Source: Dichotomicrobium sp964540795 (GTDB lineage Bacteria > Pseudomonadota > Alphaproteobacteria > Rhizobiales > Rhodomicrobiaceae). From it: a stretch of 49,223 nt of DNA. Location: the NCBI GenBank assembly GCA_964540795.1, contig CAZINX010000016.1, positions 1 through 49,223 on the forward strand, given 5' to 3'. The translations under genes were made by a program, and so were the position numbers. The notes under the pieces were generated by a model that was not told the origin of the DNA, did not search any database, and saw only the letters and a program-made list of their open reading frames with translations. This document shows, piece by piece, positions 35,117 to 45,154 of the stretch. The first letter of the stretch is position 1. The number at the start of each line of letters is the position of its first letter.

Positions 35117-35145
35117 ATCTATCACAGGCTTTGCCGCCCTTGCAA
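35117..35145 (-). promoter_or_regulatory. Candidate promoter of the atpHAGDC operon
   Basis: On the minus strand TTGCAA (RC of 35140-35145), 17 bp, then ATAGAT (RC of 35117-35122), with TGTG before the -10 box. It lies in the 232-bp gap between priA and atpH, about 130 bp upstream of the atpH start. Consistent in spacing, but based on sequence similarity to the sigma-70 consensus only. Confidence 0.45.
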
Positions 35146-35219
35146 TATGCTGCGCACACCAAGGCAATAGAAGCGTGCGCGAACGTAAAACGCGAAAATT
35201 CGCCGATGACGTTTCGCGC

Positions 35220-37448
35220 TCACAGAAAGCTGTAAGGATCGACGTCGATGACCACGCGCACGCTGCCCTTCGCAGGCGGCGCGCGCTCCATCCAGGCGCG
35301 CAGAAAGCCCTGTATATCCACGTTCCGCGGCGCTTTTACGAGCAGCCGATAGCGATACCGCCCGCGGATCAGAACCAGCGGCGCCTCGGCCGGCCCCATG
35401 ACCTCGATCCGCGCGGCTGGCGGCGCGGCCCTGGCAAGCGCCTGCGCGTAGCGTTCGGCTTCCGGTTTCGCGCCCGCCGAGACGATGATCGCCGCCAGCC
35501 GGCCGAAGGGCGGCAGCACGGCGGCCTCACGTGCGGCAATTTCACGCGCCAGAAACGTTTCGCGATCCCCGGAAATCAGCGCGCGCATGACCGGATGATC
35601 GGGCGCGTGGGTCTGGATGAGGCCGACGCCGCCGCTCTTCTCGCGCCCGGCCCGCCCGATCACCTGCTGCATGAGCTGGAAGGTGCGCTCCGCCGCGCGC
35701 GGGTCGCCGCCCTGCGCGAGGCTCAAGTCGCCATCGACGACGCCGACGAGCGCAAGGCCGGGGAAGTGGTGGCCCTTGGCGACAAGCTGCGTCCCAACGA
35801 TGATGCGCGCCTCGCCCGAGGAAATGCGGGCAATCGTCTCGCGGATTTCGGTGAGGTTCGTCGTGAAGTCGCTGGACAGGATCGCGGCGGGCACGCCGGG
35901 GAAGCGTTCGGCCACCTCCTCGGCAACGCGCTCCACGCCCGGCCCGCAGGGCACCAGCTTGCCGCTCACCCCGCAGGCCGGGCAGTCGCCGGGGCGGGGC
36001 AGCACGAAGCCGCAGTGATGGCAGGTCAGCTTGGCGCGGTGGCGATGCTCCACCAGGGTGGCGCTGCATTGCGGGCATTCGATCCGGTGGCCGCAGGCGC
36101 GGCACAAGGTCAGCGGCGCGTAGCCTCGACGGTTGAGGAACAAAAGCGCCTGCTTGTCAGCGGCCAAGGCATCGCGGACGGCTGAGACCAGCGAGGGCGC
36201 CAGCCAGCGCCCGCGCTCCGGCGGATCGGCGCGCAGGTCGATCGCGCGGATGTCGGGCAGCGCCGCGCCGGAATAGCGCGCGGTGAGGCGCACATGTTCG
36301 TAGCGGCCCTGCTGCGCATTGACGACGCTCTCGATCGATGGCGTTGCCGAACTCAGGATCACCGGGTGCTGGCCCAGTTTGGCGCGCACCACCGCCACGT
36401 CGCGCGCCTGATAGCGGACATAGTCTTCCTGCTTGAAGCTCTGCTCGTGCTCCTCGTCCACCACGATCAGGCCAAGATCAGCGAACGGCAGGAACAGCGC
36501 CGAGCGCGCTCCGGCAACCGCCCGCGCCTCACCTTTCGCCACCGCCCGCCAGATGCGACCGCGCTCGGCCGCCCCCATCGCCGAGTGCCACTCCATGGGG
36601 CGGCAGCCGAAGCGACGCGCGAATCGGTCGAGAAACTGGCTGGTCAGCGCGATTTCCGGCAGCAGAATCAGCACCTGCCGACCACGCGCGAGCGCCGCCG
36701 CGACGGCCTCGAAATACACTTCTGTCTTACCCGCGCCGGTGACGCCATCGAGCAGGCTCACCGAGAAGCCGCCGCGTCGCACCGCGTCGATCAGCTTGCC
36801 AGCCGCTTCGGACTGCTCTGGCGCGAGGTGAGGCGGCGCATGGTCCGGGTCCGGCAGCGATGGGCGCGGCGGCGGCATCTCCACGCGGATCAGCGAACCG
36901 GCGAAGGCCAGCCCCTCGATCACCGCCGCGCTGACGCCCGCCTCCCGCGCCAGGTCGGCCTTCGCGCGCACCGCGCCATCAGCGGCCACGCCGAGCACCT
37001 TCTCCCGCGCCGGGGTCATCCGTTCCGGCGGCGGGCCGGCCGCCCGATAGCCGAAACGCGGCTGTTCAGGCTCGAAGGCGCGCGGCGCGCTCATCATCAT
37101 CTTGAGCACCATGCCGCGCGGGCTGAGCGTGTAACTCGCCACCCAGTCAACCAGATGCCGCGACACCTCTGGCAGCGGCGGGGCGTCCAGCACTTCGATG
37201 ATGGATTTGAGCTTCTTTGCGGGGACATCCGCCGTGCGCGCCGGGCCCCAGACCACGCCGATCCGCCGCGCCGAGCCGAGCGGCACCCGCACGAATGCGC
37301 CCGGCGGCGGCGCATCACCTTCCGGCGGCTGGTAATCGTAGGCCTCGTCGAGCGCGAGCGGCACCAGCACGGGCACCGCGCGCACCTGCCCCGCCCGCGG
37401 CTCGTCGAGGTCGAGCCGCGCCTGCGCCGCGCCAGACGGCCCCGTCAT
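35220..37448 (-). CDS. priA: Primosomal replication restart helicase PriA
   Basis: 3'-5' superfamily 2 helicase (742 aa) that recognises forked DNA and reloads the replisome. The N-terminal 3'-DNA-binding domain covers residues 25-120. Walker A is GVTGAGKTEVY (235-245), the DEEH box is at 331-334, and ILSSATPSIES is motif III. A zinc-binding region with CRACG, CPQCS, CHHCG and CPACG lies at about 445-495. Helicase motif V/VI sequences are GTQLVAKGHHFP and QVIGRAGR. Full length. Divergent from xerC across 88 bp. priA upstream of atpH is a conserved alphaproteobacterial order. Confidence 0.97.
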   Translation of the reverse strand: MTGPSGAAQARLDLDEPRAGQVRAVPVLVPLALDEAYDYQPPEGDAPPPGAFVRVPLGSARRIGVVWGPARTADVPAKKLKSIIEVLDAPPLPEVSRHLVDWVASYTLSPRGMVLKMMMSAPRAFEPEQPRFGYRAAGPPPERMTPAREKVLGVAADGAVRAKADLAREAGVSAAVIEGLAFAGSLIRVEMPPPRPSLPDPDHAPPHLAPEQSEAAGKLIDAVRRGGFSVSLLDGVTGAGKTEVYFEAVAAALARGRQVLILLPEIALTSQFLDRFARRFGCRPMEWHSAMGAAERGRIWRAVAKGEARAVAGARSALFLPFADLGLIVVDEEHEQSFKQEDYVRYQARDVAVVRAKLGQHPVILSSATPSIESVVNAQQGRYEHVRLTARYSGAALPDIRAIDLRADPPERGRWLAPSLVSAVRDALAADKQALLFLNRRGYAPLTLCRACGHRIECPQCSATLVEHRHRAKLTCHHCGFVLPRPGDCPACGVSGKLVPCGPGVERVAEEVAERFPGVPAAILSSDFTTNLTEIRETIARISSGEARIIVGTQLVAKGHHFPGLALVGVVDGDLSLAQGGDPRAAERTFQLMQQVIGRAGREKSGGVGLIQTHAPDHPVMRALISGDRETFLAREIAAREAAVLPPFGRLAAIIVSAGAKPEAERYAQALARAAPPAARIEVMGPAEAPLVLIRGRYRYRLLVKAPRNVDIQGFLRAWMERAPPAKGSVRVVIDVDPYSFL

Positions 37449-37536
37449 GATCTGCGCCTGCGGATTAAGACTGCGTCAACCATGCTGCCGCTAGGTTAAG
37501 GGTTTCGCGCTCGGGAAGGAAAGAAGCGTCGCGTCG

Positions 37537-38511
<975 letters not shown>

Positions 38512-38520
38512 CCGCGCGCG

Positions 38521-39150
38521 CTAAACATCATCCGCCGCGAGAATCCCGACAATCGCCGCGCGAAGCTCGTCGATCCCAAGCCGCTTTTCCGCCGAGGTCG
38601 CGATGATCTCGGGGTGCGCCGCCGCGTGCTTGGCAAGCTCCGCCGCGGTTTCCGCCTGCACCCGGTCGAGCTGGGCTGCGCTGATCTTGTCGACCTTGGT
38701 AAGCACGATCTGGTAGGACACCGCCGCCTCGTCCATCAGCGCAAGCACGTCCTGGTCGGTGTTCTTTATTCCGTGGCGCGCGTCGATCAGCAGAAAGACG
38801 CGCTTGAGCTGCGCCCGGCCGCGCAAATAGTCGTAGATAAGCTGGTTCCAGCCCTTCACCTGCGCCTTGGGCGCCTTGGCGTAGCCATAGCCGGGCATGT
38901 CGACCATGTGCAGCACGTCGCCAACGCAGAAATAGTTGAGTTCGCGAGTGCGCCCCGGCGTGTTGGAGGTGCGGGCCAGCGCCTTGCGCCCGGTGAGCGC
39001 GTTGAGCAGGCTCGACTTTCCGACATTGGAGCGGCCCGCGAAGGCGATCTCCGGCAGCGGCTCGACCGGCAGCCCATCGACGCGGACAACCCCCTTGACG
39101 AAATGGATCGGGCCGGAGAACAGCCCCTGCGCGCCGGCCGGCACGCTCAA
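38521..39150 (-). CDS. engB: Ribosome biogenesis GTPase EngB (YihA/YsxC)
   Basis: TRAFAC-class GTPase (209 aa) needed for late large-subunit assembly. G1 is GRSNVGKSSLLNAL, the G2 region is ARTSNTPGRTRELNYF, G3 is DMPGYG, G4 is TKVD and the G5 region is ATSAEKRLGI. FAGRSNVGKS and NQLIYDYLRGR are typical of EngB. The ATG overlaps the yidC stop by four bases (ATGA), so it is translationally coupled in the rpmH-rnpA-yidC-engB run. Confidence 0.96.
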   Translation of the reverse strand: MSVPAGAQGLFSGPIHFVKGVVRVDGLPVEPLPEIAFAGRSNVGKSSLLNALTGRKALARTSNTPGRTRELNYFCVGDVLHMVDMPGYGYAKAPKAQVKGWNQLIYDYLRGRAQLKRVFLLIDARHGIKNTDQDVLALMDEAAVSYQIVLTKVDKISAAQLDRVQAETAAELAKHAAAHPEIIATSAEKRLGIDELRAAIVGILAADDV

Positions 39151-41000
39151 CTCTTGCTGGAGCCGCCGACCCCCAGCCGGTTGAACAGCTTGTCCAGCCC
39201 CATGTTCTCAAACAGATTCACCTCCACGCCCTGACGGTGCATGATGAACCATTGCTGGGCGATGGTCAGGATGTTGTTCCAGGTCCAGTAGATCACCAGC
39301 CCGGCCGGGAATGTCGCGAGGATGAAGGTGAAGAACACCGGCATCCAGGTGAAGATCTTCTGCTGGATCGGATCGCCCGGCATCGGGTTGAGCCGCATCT
39401 GCACGAACATTGACACGCCCATGATGATGGGCCATATGCCGATCAGGAGGAAGTCCGGCACCGAGTACGGCAGCAGGCCGAACAGGTTGAAGATGCTGGT
39501 CGGGTCGGGCGCGGACAGATCCTGAATCCAGCCGAAGAACGGCGCGTGGCGCATCTCGATCGTGACGAACAGCACCTTGTAGAGTGCGAAGAACACCGGG
39601 ATCTGGATCAGGATCGGCAGGCAACCCGACATCGGGTTGACCTTCTCCTTCTTGTAAAGCTCCATCAGCTCCTGCTGCTGACGCATCCGGTCGTCTTTGT
39701 AGAGTTCGCGCAGGCGCATCATTTCGGGCTGGAGCTTTTTCATCTTGCTCATCGACACATACGACTTGTTCGCCAGCGGGAAGAAGACGAGCTTGATGAG
39801 CACAGTCACAATCAAAATCGCGACGCCGAAGTTGCCGATCAGGTTGTAGAAGAAGTCCAGCGCGATAAACAGCGGCTTGGTGATGAAGTAGAACCAGCCC
39901 CAGTCGATCAGCAACTCGAACTGCAGAATTCCAAGCTCCGCCTCGTAGGTGTCGATCAGACTGCTTTCCTTGGCCCCGGCGAAGAGCCGCGTCGTGACCT
40001 CGCCCGTCTCACCTGGCGCGATCTGCACCGCTGGCAGCAGATAATCGGTCTGGAAGCGCGCCTGCGAACCCTGACCGTCGCCCACAAGCCGCGCATCATA
40101 GGCCACGTCCTGCGGCGGAATGAGCGTCGCGGCCCAGTATTTGTCGGTGATGCCAAGCCAGCCGCCGGTGGCCGAATAGGTGCTGGGCGCGCCCGCTTCC
40201 AGCACGTCGTCGTAGTCATACTCCTGCAGACCTTCCTCGCCGAACACGCCGATCGGCCCTTCATGCAGGATGAAAAAGCCCTCAATGTCGGGGATGCCAT
40301 GCCGCGAGATCAGGCCGTAAGGAAAAAGCTGGACGGTCTCTCCGGTGGCGTTCTCGACCGACTGGGTGATGGTGAACATGTAGTCGTCGTCCACCGAGAT
40401 CGTCCGGCGAAAGACGAGGCCCTCGCCGTTGTCCCAGCTGAGCGCGACCGGGTTCCCGGGCGTGAGCGGGCCGTCGCTTTCAGCCCGCCACGTCGTCTCC
40501 GGGCCGGGCGCATTGATGCTGCCGCCGGCCGTGGTCCAGCCATGCTGAGCGTAGAAGGCGCGGTTCGGGGCGGGGCTGCCGGAAGGCGAGAGCAGCGTCA
40601 CGTTCGCGCTGTCCTTCTCGACGGCCACGCGGTAATCCTTGAGGATCAGATCGTCGATGCGGCCGCCCTGCAGGTTGATGGAGCCGCGCAGTCTGGGGGT
40701 GTCGATCCGGACGCGGTCGGCCCCGGCGATGGCGGCTTCGCGCGATGCGGTGGCGGCGGGCAGGCTGGGCGCGCCGGAGCCGGGCGTTGCGCCCGCGCTC
40801 GGCTCTCCCGTGACCGACGGCGCCGGCGCGCCGGTCCGGGCCTGCTCCTGCCCGGGCGTCTGCTGCGTTGTCTGTTGCTGTTGAGCCTGTTGCTGCTGCG
40901 TCTCGCGCTGCGGCCCGATAACAAGCGCTTGCCAGACGAACAGCACGACGACCGACAGAACGACGGCCAGCAGCAGATTACGGTTCTTTTCGTCCATCAA
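39147..41000 (-). CDS. yidC: Membrane protein insertase YidC
   Basis: Oxa1-family insertase (617 aa) that inserts and folds inner-membrane proteins with or without SecYEG. The N-terminal helix (LLLAVVLSVVVLFVWQALVI) is followed by a Gln-rich stretch (residues about 35-50) and a Pro/Ala/Gly linker. The periplasmic P1 beta domain covers about 95-340. The conserved C-terminal five-helix core includes NFGVAILIVTVLIKLVFFPL, KEKVNPMSGCLPILIQIPVF and LATFPAGLVIYWTWNNILTI. The conserved Arg for the hydrophilic groove is not pinned down here. Its 3' end overlaps engB. Confidence 0.97.
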   Translation of the reverse strand: MMDEKNRNLLLAVVLSVVVLFVWQALVIGPQRETQQQQAQQQQTTQQTPGQEQARTGAPAPSVTGEPSAGATPGSGAPSLPAATASREAAIAGADRVRIDTPRLRGSINLQGGRIDDLILKDYRVAVEKDSANVTLLSPSGSPAPNRAFYAQHGWTTAGGSINAPGPETTWRAESDGPLTPGNPVALSWDNGEGLVFRRTISVDDDYMFTITQSVENATGETVQLFPYGLISRHGIPDIEGFFILHEGPIGVFGEEGLQEYDYDDVLEAGAPSTYSATGGWLGITDKYWAATLIPPQDVAYDARLVGDGQGSQARFQTDYLLPAVQIAPGETGEVTTRLFAGAKESSLIDTYEAELGILQFELLIDWGWFYFITKPLFIALDFFYNLIGNFGVAILIVTVLIKLVFFPLANKSYVSMSKMKKLQPEMMRLRELYKDDRMRQQQELMELYKKEKVNPMSGCLPILIQIPVFFALYKVLFVTIEMRHAPFFGWIQDLSAPDPTSIFNLFGLLPYSVPDFLLIGIWPIIMGVSMFVQMRLNPMPGDPIQQKIFTWMPVFFTFILATFPAGLVIYWTWNNILTIAQQWFIMHRQGVEVNLFENMGLDKLFNRLGVGGSSKS

Positions 41001-41080
41001 AGCCGGAACACTCCCGCGCGTCCATTCTGGCCAGCATATAAGGTCCGTTTAGCTTTTCGGAACCTGCCGCGCCAGCAATT

Positions 41081-41506
41081 TCAAGCTTCTCTCGTCTGCT
41101 GCGGCGGTTCGCGCCGCCGCGCCCGGCGACCGGGGCCATGAACCTTGGCGAAGGCCCGGCGCAAGTCCTTGACGAGATCCTCGAAATCCCGGTCCAGCGC
41201 CGCCGCCCGCCCGACCACGACATAGTCGAAGTCCGGCCGCGCATCCAGCGGCGCGACGCGCCGAACAGCCTCTTTCAGCCGCCGCCGCGCCCGGTTGCGC
41301 CGCACCGCGCCGCCGCGCTTTCGCCCCTGCGGACCGTCCTGCGCGACTGCGTGGCGCGAGACGGTAAAACCGAAGCGCGGCCCGCTCGCCTCGCAGCCCT
41401 CCGCCCGGGGGGCCGCCTGCAACACAAAGGCCGGCGTCACCCAGCGCCGGCCGGATTTCAACCTGACAAAGTCCCGCCGGTCTTTCAATGTGCTCAATCG
41501 CGCCAT
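41081..41506 (-). CDS. rnpA: RNase P protein component
   Basis: Basic protein subunit (141 aa) of RNase P that binds the 5' leader of pre-tRNA. The RNR signature lies in AVRRNRARRRLKEAVRR, preceded by RFGFTVSRHAVAQDGPQGRK, where the usual segment before the signature carries a few extra residues. LSTLKDRRDFVRL is the standard N terminus. The C terminus (PGRRARRREPPQQTRE) is an additional basic tail. It follows rpmH by 33 bp and precedes yidC by 80 bp. Its RNA partner rnpB is at the left edge of the window. Confidence 0.95.
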   Translation of the reverse strand: MARLSTLKDRRDFVRLKSGRRWVTPAFVLQAAPRAEGCEASGPRFGFTVSRHAVAQDGPQGRKRGGAVRRNRARRRLKEAVRRVAPLDARPDFDYVVVGRAAALDRDFEDLVKDLRRAFAKVHGPGRRARRREPPQQTREA

Positions 41507-41539
41507 GACGAGCCGGCCTCCGGGCGCGGTCTGCGCCGC

Positions 41540-41674
41540 TCACGCCGTGAGTTTCTTGCGCCGGCGCGCGCGGCGGCGCGCCATGATTTTCTGCCCGGCC
41601 TTCGTGCTCATGCGCGCGCGGAATCCGTGCCTGCGCTTGCGCCGGAGCTTGCCCGGCTGAAACGTGCGTTTCAC
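41540..41674 (-). CDS. rpmH: 50S ribosomal protein L34
   Basis: Very basic 44-residue ribosomal protein of the large subunit. Translation from GTG at 41674 gives MKRTFQPGKLRRKRRHGFRA and then RMSTKAGQKIMARRRARRRK, the full family sequence. AAGGGA lies about 10 nt upstream. The start is GTG rather than ATG. First gene of the rpmH-rnpA-yidC-engB run, a very widely conserved order. Confidence 0.96.
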   Translation of the reverse strand: MKRTFQPGKLRRKRRHGFRARMSTKAGQKIMARRRARRRKKLTA

Positions 41675-41881
41675 CCTTGATGTCCCTTGCCTGTCGTTTC
41701 TTGATTTCCGGCGTGCTTATAGGGTTGCTTCGCGCCGCATGTCCAGAGCGCGGGCCGTTCACGCGGTCATCACCGCAGGCCACATCTCATCACGAGCGCT
41801 TGACAGGGCGTTCCCGCTCCGCCGTTCAGCCTGTACATAAGACGTGTGATCCATAGCTCAACGGAAATTGGCGCGAGCCGA

Positions 41882-42745
41882 ATGAAAATCATGAGAAGAT
41901 CCGCCGCGATCGGGCCGGGCGTGGTTCTTGGCTTGACCCTGCTGGCTGGCTTGACCGCGCTCGCAGGGCTTCTCGGCGGCCTGGAAGCGCGCGCTGGCGA
42001 GCTGGCCCAACGCTTCGCCGCGCACGATCCGCGTGCCGAGCGCAGCATCGACCATTCCGCCTGGGACGCGATGTTGAAGACATACGTCAAAGCCGACGGC
42101 GATCTGAACCGCGTCGACTACGCGGCATGGAAGCGCGAAAGCCGCGACGAACTGCTGGACTACATCGCGCGGATGGAACAGACCGATGTGGCGAGCCTGA
42201 CGCGCACGGAGCAATACGCCTTCTGGGTCAACCTCTACAATGCCGTCACAGTCGCGCTGATCCTCAAGCATTACCCGGTCGACAGCATCCGCGATATCGA
42301 CATCTCGCCAGGCTTCTTCTCCAACGGGCCGTGGGGCGCAAAACTCGTCGAGGTCGGCGGCGTGAAGCTGAGCCTCGACAATATCGAACATGACATCCTG
42401 CGGGTGAACTGGGACGACCCGCGCGTGCATTACGCGGTCAACTGCGCGTCCATCGGCTGCCCCAATCTCGCGCGCGACGCCTACACCGGAGACAGGCTGG
42501 ACGCGCAACTCGATTCCGCCGCCCGCGCCTACATCGCTAGCCCGCGCGGCCTGCGCTTTGACGGCGGCCGCGCCACCGCATCGAAAATCTATAGCTGGTA
42601 CGACGAGGACTTCGGTAATTCCGAAATCGGCGTCATCGCGCACATGCGCGAATACGCCGACGGCGAAACGGCGGAAAAACTCGCCGGGCTGTCATCCATC
42701 GATGATTACGAATACGACTGGGGGCTGAACGATGTCCGGCAGTGA
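41882..42745 (+). CDS. DUF547 family exported protein
   Basis: A 287-residue protein. A hydrophobic segment at about residues 12-34 (GVVLGLTLLAGLTALAGLLG) is a signal or anchor, so the rest should be periplasmic. The DUF547 domain (about 60-275) has YVKADGDLNRVDYAAWKRE, TRTEQYAFWVNLYNAVTV, VHYAVNCASIGCPNL with two conserved Cys, and KIYSWYDEDFG. Family function is unknown; the AxWVNxYNA and NCASIGCP motifs suggest a papain/transglutaminase-like fold. An upstream in-frame GTG (41846) is an alternative start. It overlaps the next gene by 14 bp and begins the four-gene plus-strand run. Confidence 0.88.
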   Translation: MKIMRRSAAIGPGVVLGLTLLAGLTALAGLLGGLEARAGELAQRFAAHDPRAERSIDHSAWDAMLKTYVKADGDLNRVDYAAWKRESRDELLDYIARMEQTDVASLTRTEQYAFWVNLYNAVTVALILKHYPVDSIRDIDISPGFFSNGPWGAKLVEVGGVKLSLDNIEHDILRVNWDDPRVHYAVNCASIGCPNLARDAYTGDRLDAQLDSAARAYIASPRGLRFDGGRATASKIYSWYDEDFGNSEIGVIAHMREYADGETAEKLAGLSSIDDYEYDWGLNDVRQ

Positions 42746-43616
42746 ATTCAATCCCACGCCTTACGGAGCCAAAGCGGTGACCCAGCACGACAAGCCCCCT
42801 GAGGACGCGGAAAATCCCGACGCGCCGCACGCGGAAATCGGCGAGGCCGCGCCGCACCGGCCGCTGTGGCGGCGGGTTCTGCCGCTCGCCATTCTTGCGG
42901 CCGTGGCCGGGCTGATCCTCTCGCAGGGCTGGCACAACCTGATCTCCTTCCAGCAACTGGCGCTGAACCAGCAGGCGCTCCAAGCCTGGATCAGCGAGAA
43001 TATTATCGGGGCGCTCGCGGTTTACGCGGCGATTTACGTCGTTGTGGTGGCGCTGTCGCTGCCGGGCGGCGCGGTGCTGACGGTCGCGGGCGGGCTGCTG
43101 TTCGGCTGGCTGCCGGGCGGCCTTGCCACGGTCGTGGCCGCCACGCTCGGGGCGACCGCGATTTTCCTGATCGCGCGCTCCTCGCTTGGCGAACCGCTGG
43201 CTGCTCGCGCCGGTCCGTGGCTGGGCAAGTTCCGCGCGGGCTTCCAGGAGAATGCGCTCAGCTATCTGCTGTTCCTGCGCCTCGTTCCCGTCTTTCCGTT
43301 CTGGGTGGTGAACCTCGCGCCGGCGCTGCTGGGCGTGAACCTGCGGCAATACGTGATCGCCACGGCGCTGGGCATCATCCCCGGCACCTTCGCCTTCGCC
43401 TTCGCCGGGGCCGGGCTGGACAGCGTGCTGGCCGCGCAGCGCGACGCTTATCAAGCCTGCCAGGCGGCGCGGGCGGCGGGCGATCCGCCCTGCAGCTTCC
43501 AGTTCGATCCGGGCACACTCGTCACGGCCGAGCTGCTGATCGCCTTTGTTGCGCTGGGAATTGTTGCGCTCATCCCCGCGATCGTCAAAAAACTCAGGAA
43601 ACAACCCGGGGCGTGA
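42732..43616 (+). CDS. VTT-domain (TVP38/TMEM64, DedA superfamily) membrane protein
   Basis: A 294-residue membrane protein with a polar N-terminal 48 residues, one helix at about 50-66, then the VTT domain (about 95-240). Domain landmarks are VALSLPGGAVLTVAGGLLFG, ATLGATAIFLIARSSLGEPL, LLFLRLVPVFPFWVVNLAPA and IPGTFAFAFAGAGLD. A last helix lies near the C terminus. Relatives act in membrane lipid movement or drug and pH tolerance, with poorly defined biochemistry. The start overlaps DUF547 by 14 bp, and the flavoprotein gene follows after 46 bp. VTT genes next to such flavoproteins are recurrent in bacteria. Confidence 0.9.
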   Translation: MSGSEFNPTPYGAKAVTQHDKPPEDAENPDAPHAEIGEAAPHRPLWRRVLPLAILAAVAGLILSQGWHNLISFQQLALNQQALQAWISENIIGALAVYAAIYVVVVALSLPGGAVLTVAGGLLFGWLPGGLATVVAATLGATAIFLIARSSLGEPLAARAGPWLGKFRAGFQENALSYLLFLRLVPVFPFWVVNLAPALLGVNLRQYVIATALGIIPGTFAFAFAGAGLDSVLAAQRDAYQACQAARAAGDPPCSFQFDPGTLVTAELLIAFVALGIVALIPAIVKKLRKQPGA

Positions 43617-43662
43617 CGCAACTTCCGCGCGGGCAGGCCAGAAAAAGCGAAGGGGGCATTTC

Positions 43663-45087
43663 ATGGCGGAGCAGTTGACGCCCGACCTGTGCGTGATCGG
43701 CGCAGGCTCCGGCGGATTATCTGTCGCGGCGGCGGCCGCGCAGTTCGGCGTCGATGTCGTGCTGATCGAGCGCGACAAGATGGGCGGCGACTGCCTGAAT
43801 TACGGCTGCGTGCCGTCCAAGTCGCTGATCGCCGCGGCGAAGCGGGCGCACACGATGCGCGCCTCCGGCCCGTTCGGCATCAAGCCGCTGGAACCGGCCG
43901 TCGAGTTCGACCGGGTGCATGACCATATCCACGAGGTCATCGCGGCGATCGAGCCAAACGACTCGGTGGAGCGGTTTGAGGGGCTGGGCGTCAATGTCAT
44001 CAAGGGCGAGGCGCGTTTCCGCGACAAGACCACGGCCGTCGTCGGCGCGCGCGAGATCAAGGCGCGCCGCTTCATCATCGCCACAGGCTCCTCCCCGGCC
44101 CTGCCGCCGATTCCTGGTATCGAGCGCGTCTCCTACTTCACCAATGAAACGATCTTCGACAACAAGCAGAAGATCGAAAAGCTGATCGTCGTCGGCGGCG
44201 GCCCGATCGGCATGGAGCTGGCTCACGCCTTCCGGCGGCTCGGCACCGCAGTGACCGTCATGGAGGCGTTCAAGCCGCTGGCGAAGGAGGACCCCGAACT
44301 GGCCGAAGTCGTGCTGCGCCAGATGGAATCCGAGGGGGTCGAGATCATCCCGGATGCCCGCATCGAACGCTTCGAGCCGTTTGGCGACCGCGTCCAGGTC
44401 CGCTTCACGCGCGGGGGCCAGTCCTACTCGATCGACGGCTCGCACCTGATGCTCGCCACCGGCCGGCGGCCAAACATCGAAAAGCTGAACCTGGACAGCG
44501 CCGGCGTGCGCCATGACCGCACCGGCATCAAGGTCGACAGGGGCCTGCGCACCAGCAACCGGCGCATCTACGCGATCGGCGACGTGATCGGGGGGCTGCA
44601 GTTCACCCACGTCGCCAACTACCACGCCAGCGTGGTCATCAAGAACGCGCTGTTCCGCCTGCCGGCAAGGGTCAACAATGACATTCTCCCGCGCGTGACC
44701 TTCACCGACCCCGAGCTGGCGCAGGTCGGCCTCACAGAGGAGGAAGCGCGCAAGAAGCACGGCAACATCCATGTTTACCGCTGGCCCTTTAGCGATAACG
44801 ACCGCGCCCAGGCCGAGCGCGCCACGGACGGCTTCGTCAAGGTGATTACGACCAAGCGCGGCCGCGTCGTCGGCGCGAGCATGGTGGGCGAGCACGCCGG
44901 CGAGCTGATCCAGACGTGGAGCCTGGCGATGCACAAGGGGATGAACATTGGCGCGCTGGCGAGCATCGTCTCGCCTTATCCGACGCTGGCCGAAATCAAC
45001 AAACGCGCCGCAATCAACTTTTACACGCCGAGCCTGACGAACCCGCTCATCCGCCGCGTCATTGGCTTGGCGCGGAAATTGGGGTAA
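43663..45087 (+). CDS. Dihydrolipoamide dehydrogenase/mercuric reductase-like flavoprotein
   Basis: FAD-dependent pyridine nucleotide-disulfide oxidoreductase (474 aa). The FAD motif is GAGSGG (13-18), the redox pair Cys44-Cys49 lies in GGDCLNYGCVPSKSL, the NAD(P) motif is VVGGGPIGMELA and the second FAD site is YAIGDV. The dimer domain ends in SPYPTLAEINKRA. Here Tyr439 replaces the His that pairs with Glu444 in lipoamide and glutathione reductases (HPTxxE), so it is unlikely to be a true Lpd. No N-terminal heavy-metal domain or C-terminal Cys pair is present, which argues against mercuric reductase. AAGGGGG precedes the ATG. Substrate unknown. Confidence 0.9.
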   Translation: MAEQLTPDLCVIGAGSGGLSVAAAAAQFGVDVVLIERDKMGGDCLNYGCVPSKSLIAAAKRAHTMRASGPFGIKPLEPAVEFDRVHDHIHEVIAAIEPNDSVERFEGLGVNVIKGEARFRDKTTAVVGAREIKARRFIIATGSSPALPPIPGIERVSYFTNETIFDNKQKIEKLIVVGGGPIGMELAHAFRRLGTAVTVMEAFKPLAKEDPELAEVVLRQMESEGVEIIPDARIERFEPFGDRVQVRFTRGGQSYSIDGSHLMLATGRRPNIEKLNLDSAGVRHDRTGIKVDRGLRTSNRRIYAIGDVIGGLQFTHVANYHASVVIKNALFRLPARVNNDILPRVTFTDPELAQVGLTEEEARKKHGNIHVYRWPFSDNDRAQAERATDGFVKVITTKRGRVVGASMVGEHAGELIQTWSLAMHKGMNIGALASIVSPYPTLAEINKRAAINFYTPSLTNPLIRRVIGLARKLG

Positions 45088-45154
45088 ACCGGGGGCAGTT
45101 ATTGAATTCCGCTCTCGCGCCGCGAGGGCGGATAGCTGGATCCTGGGGAACGCC

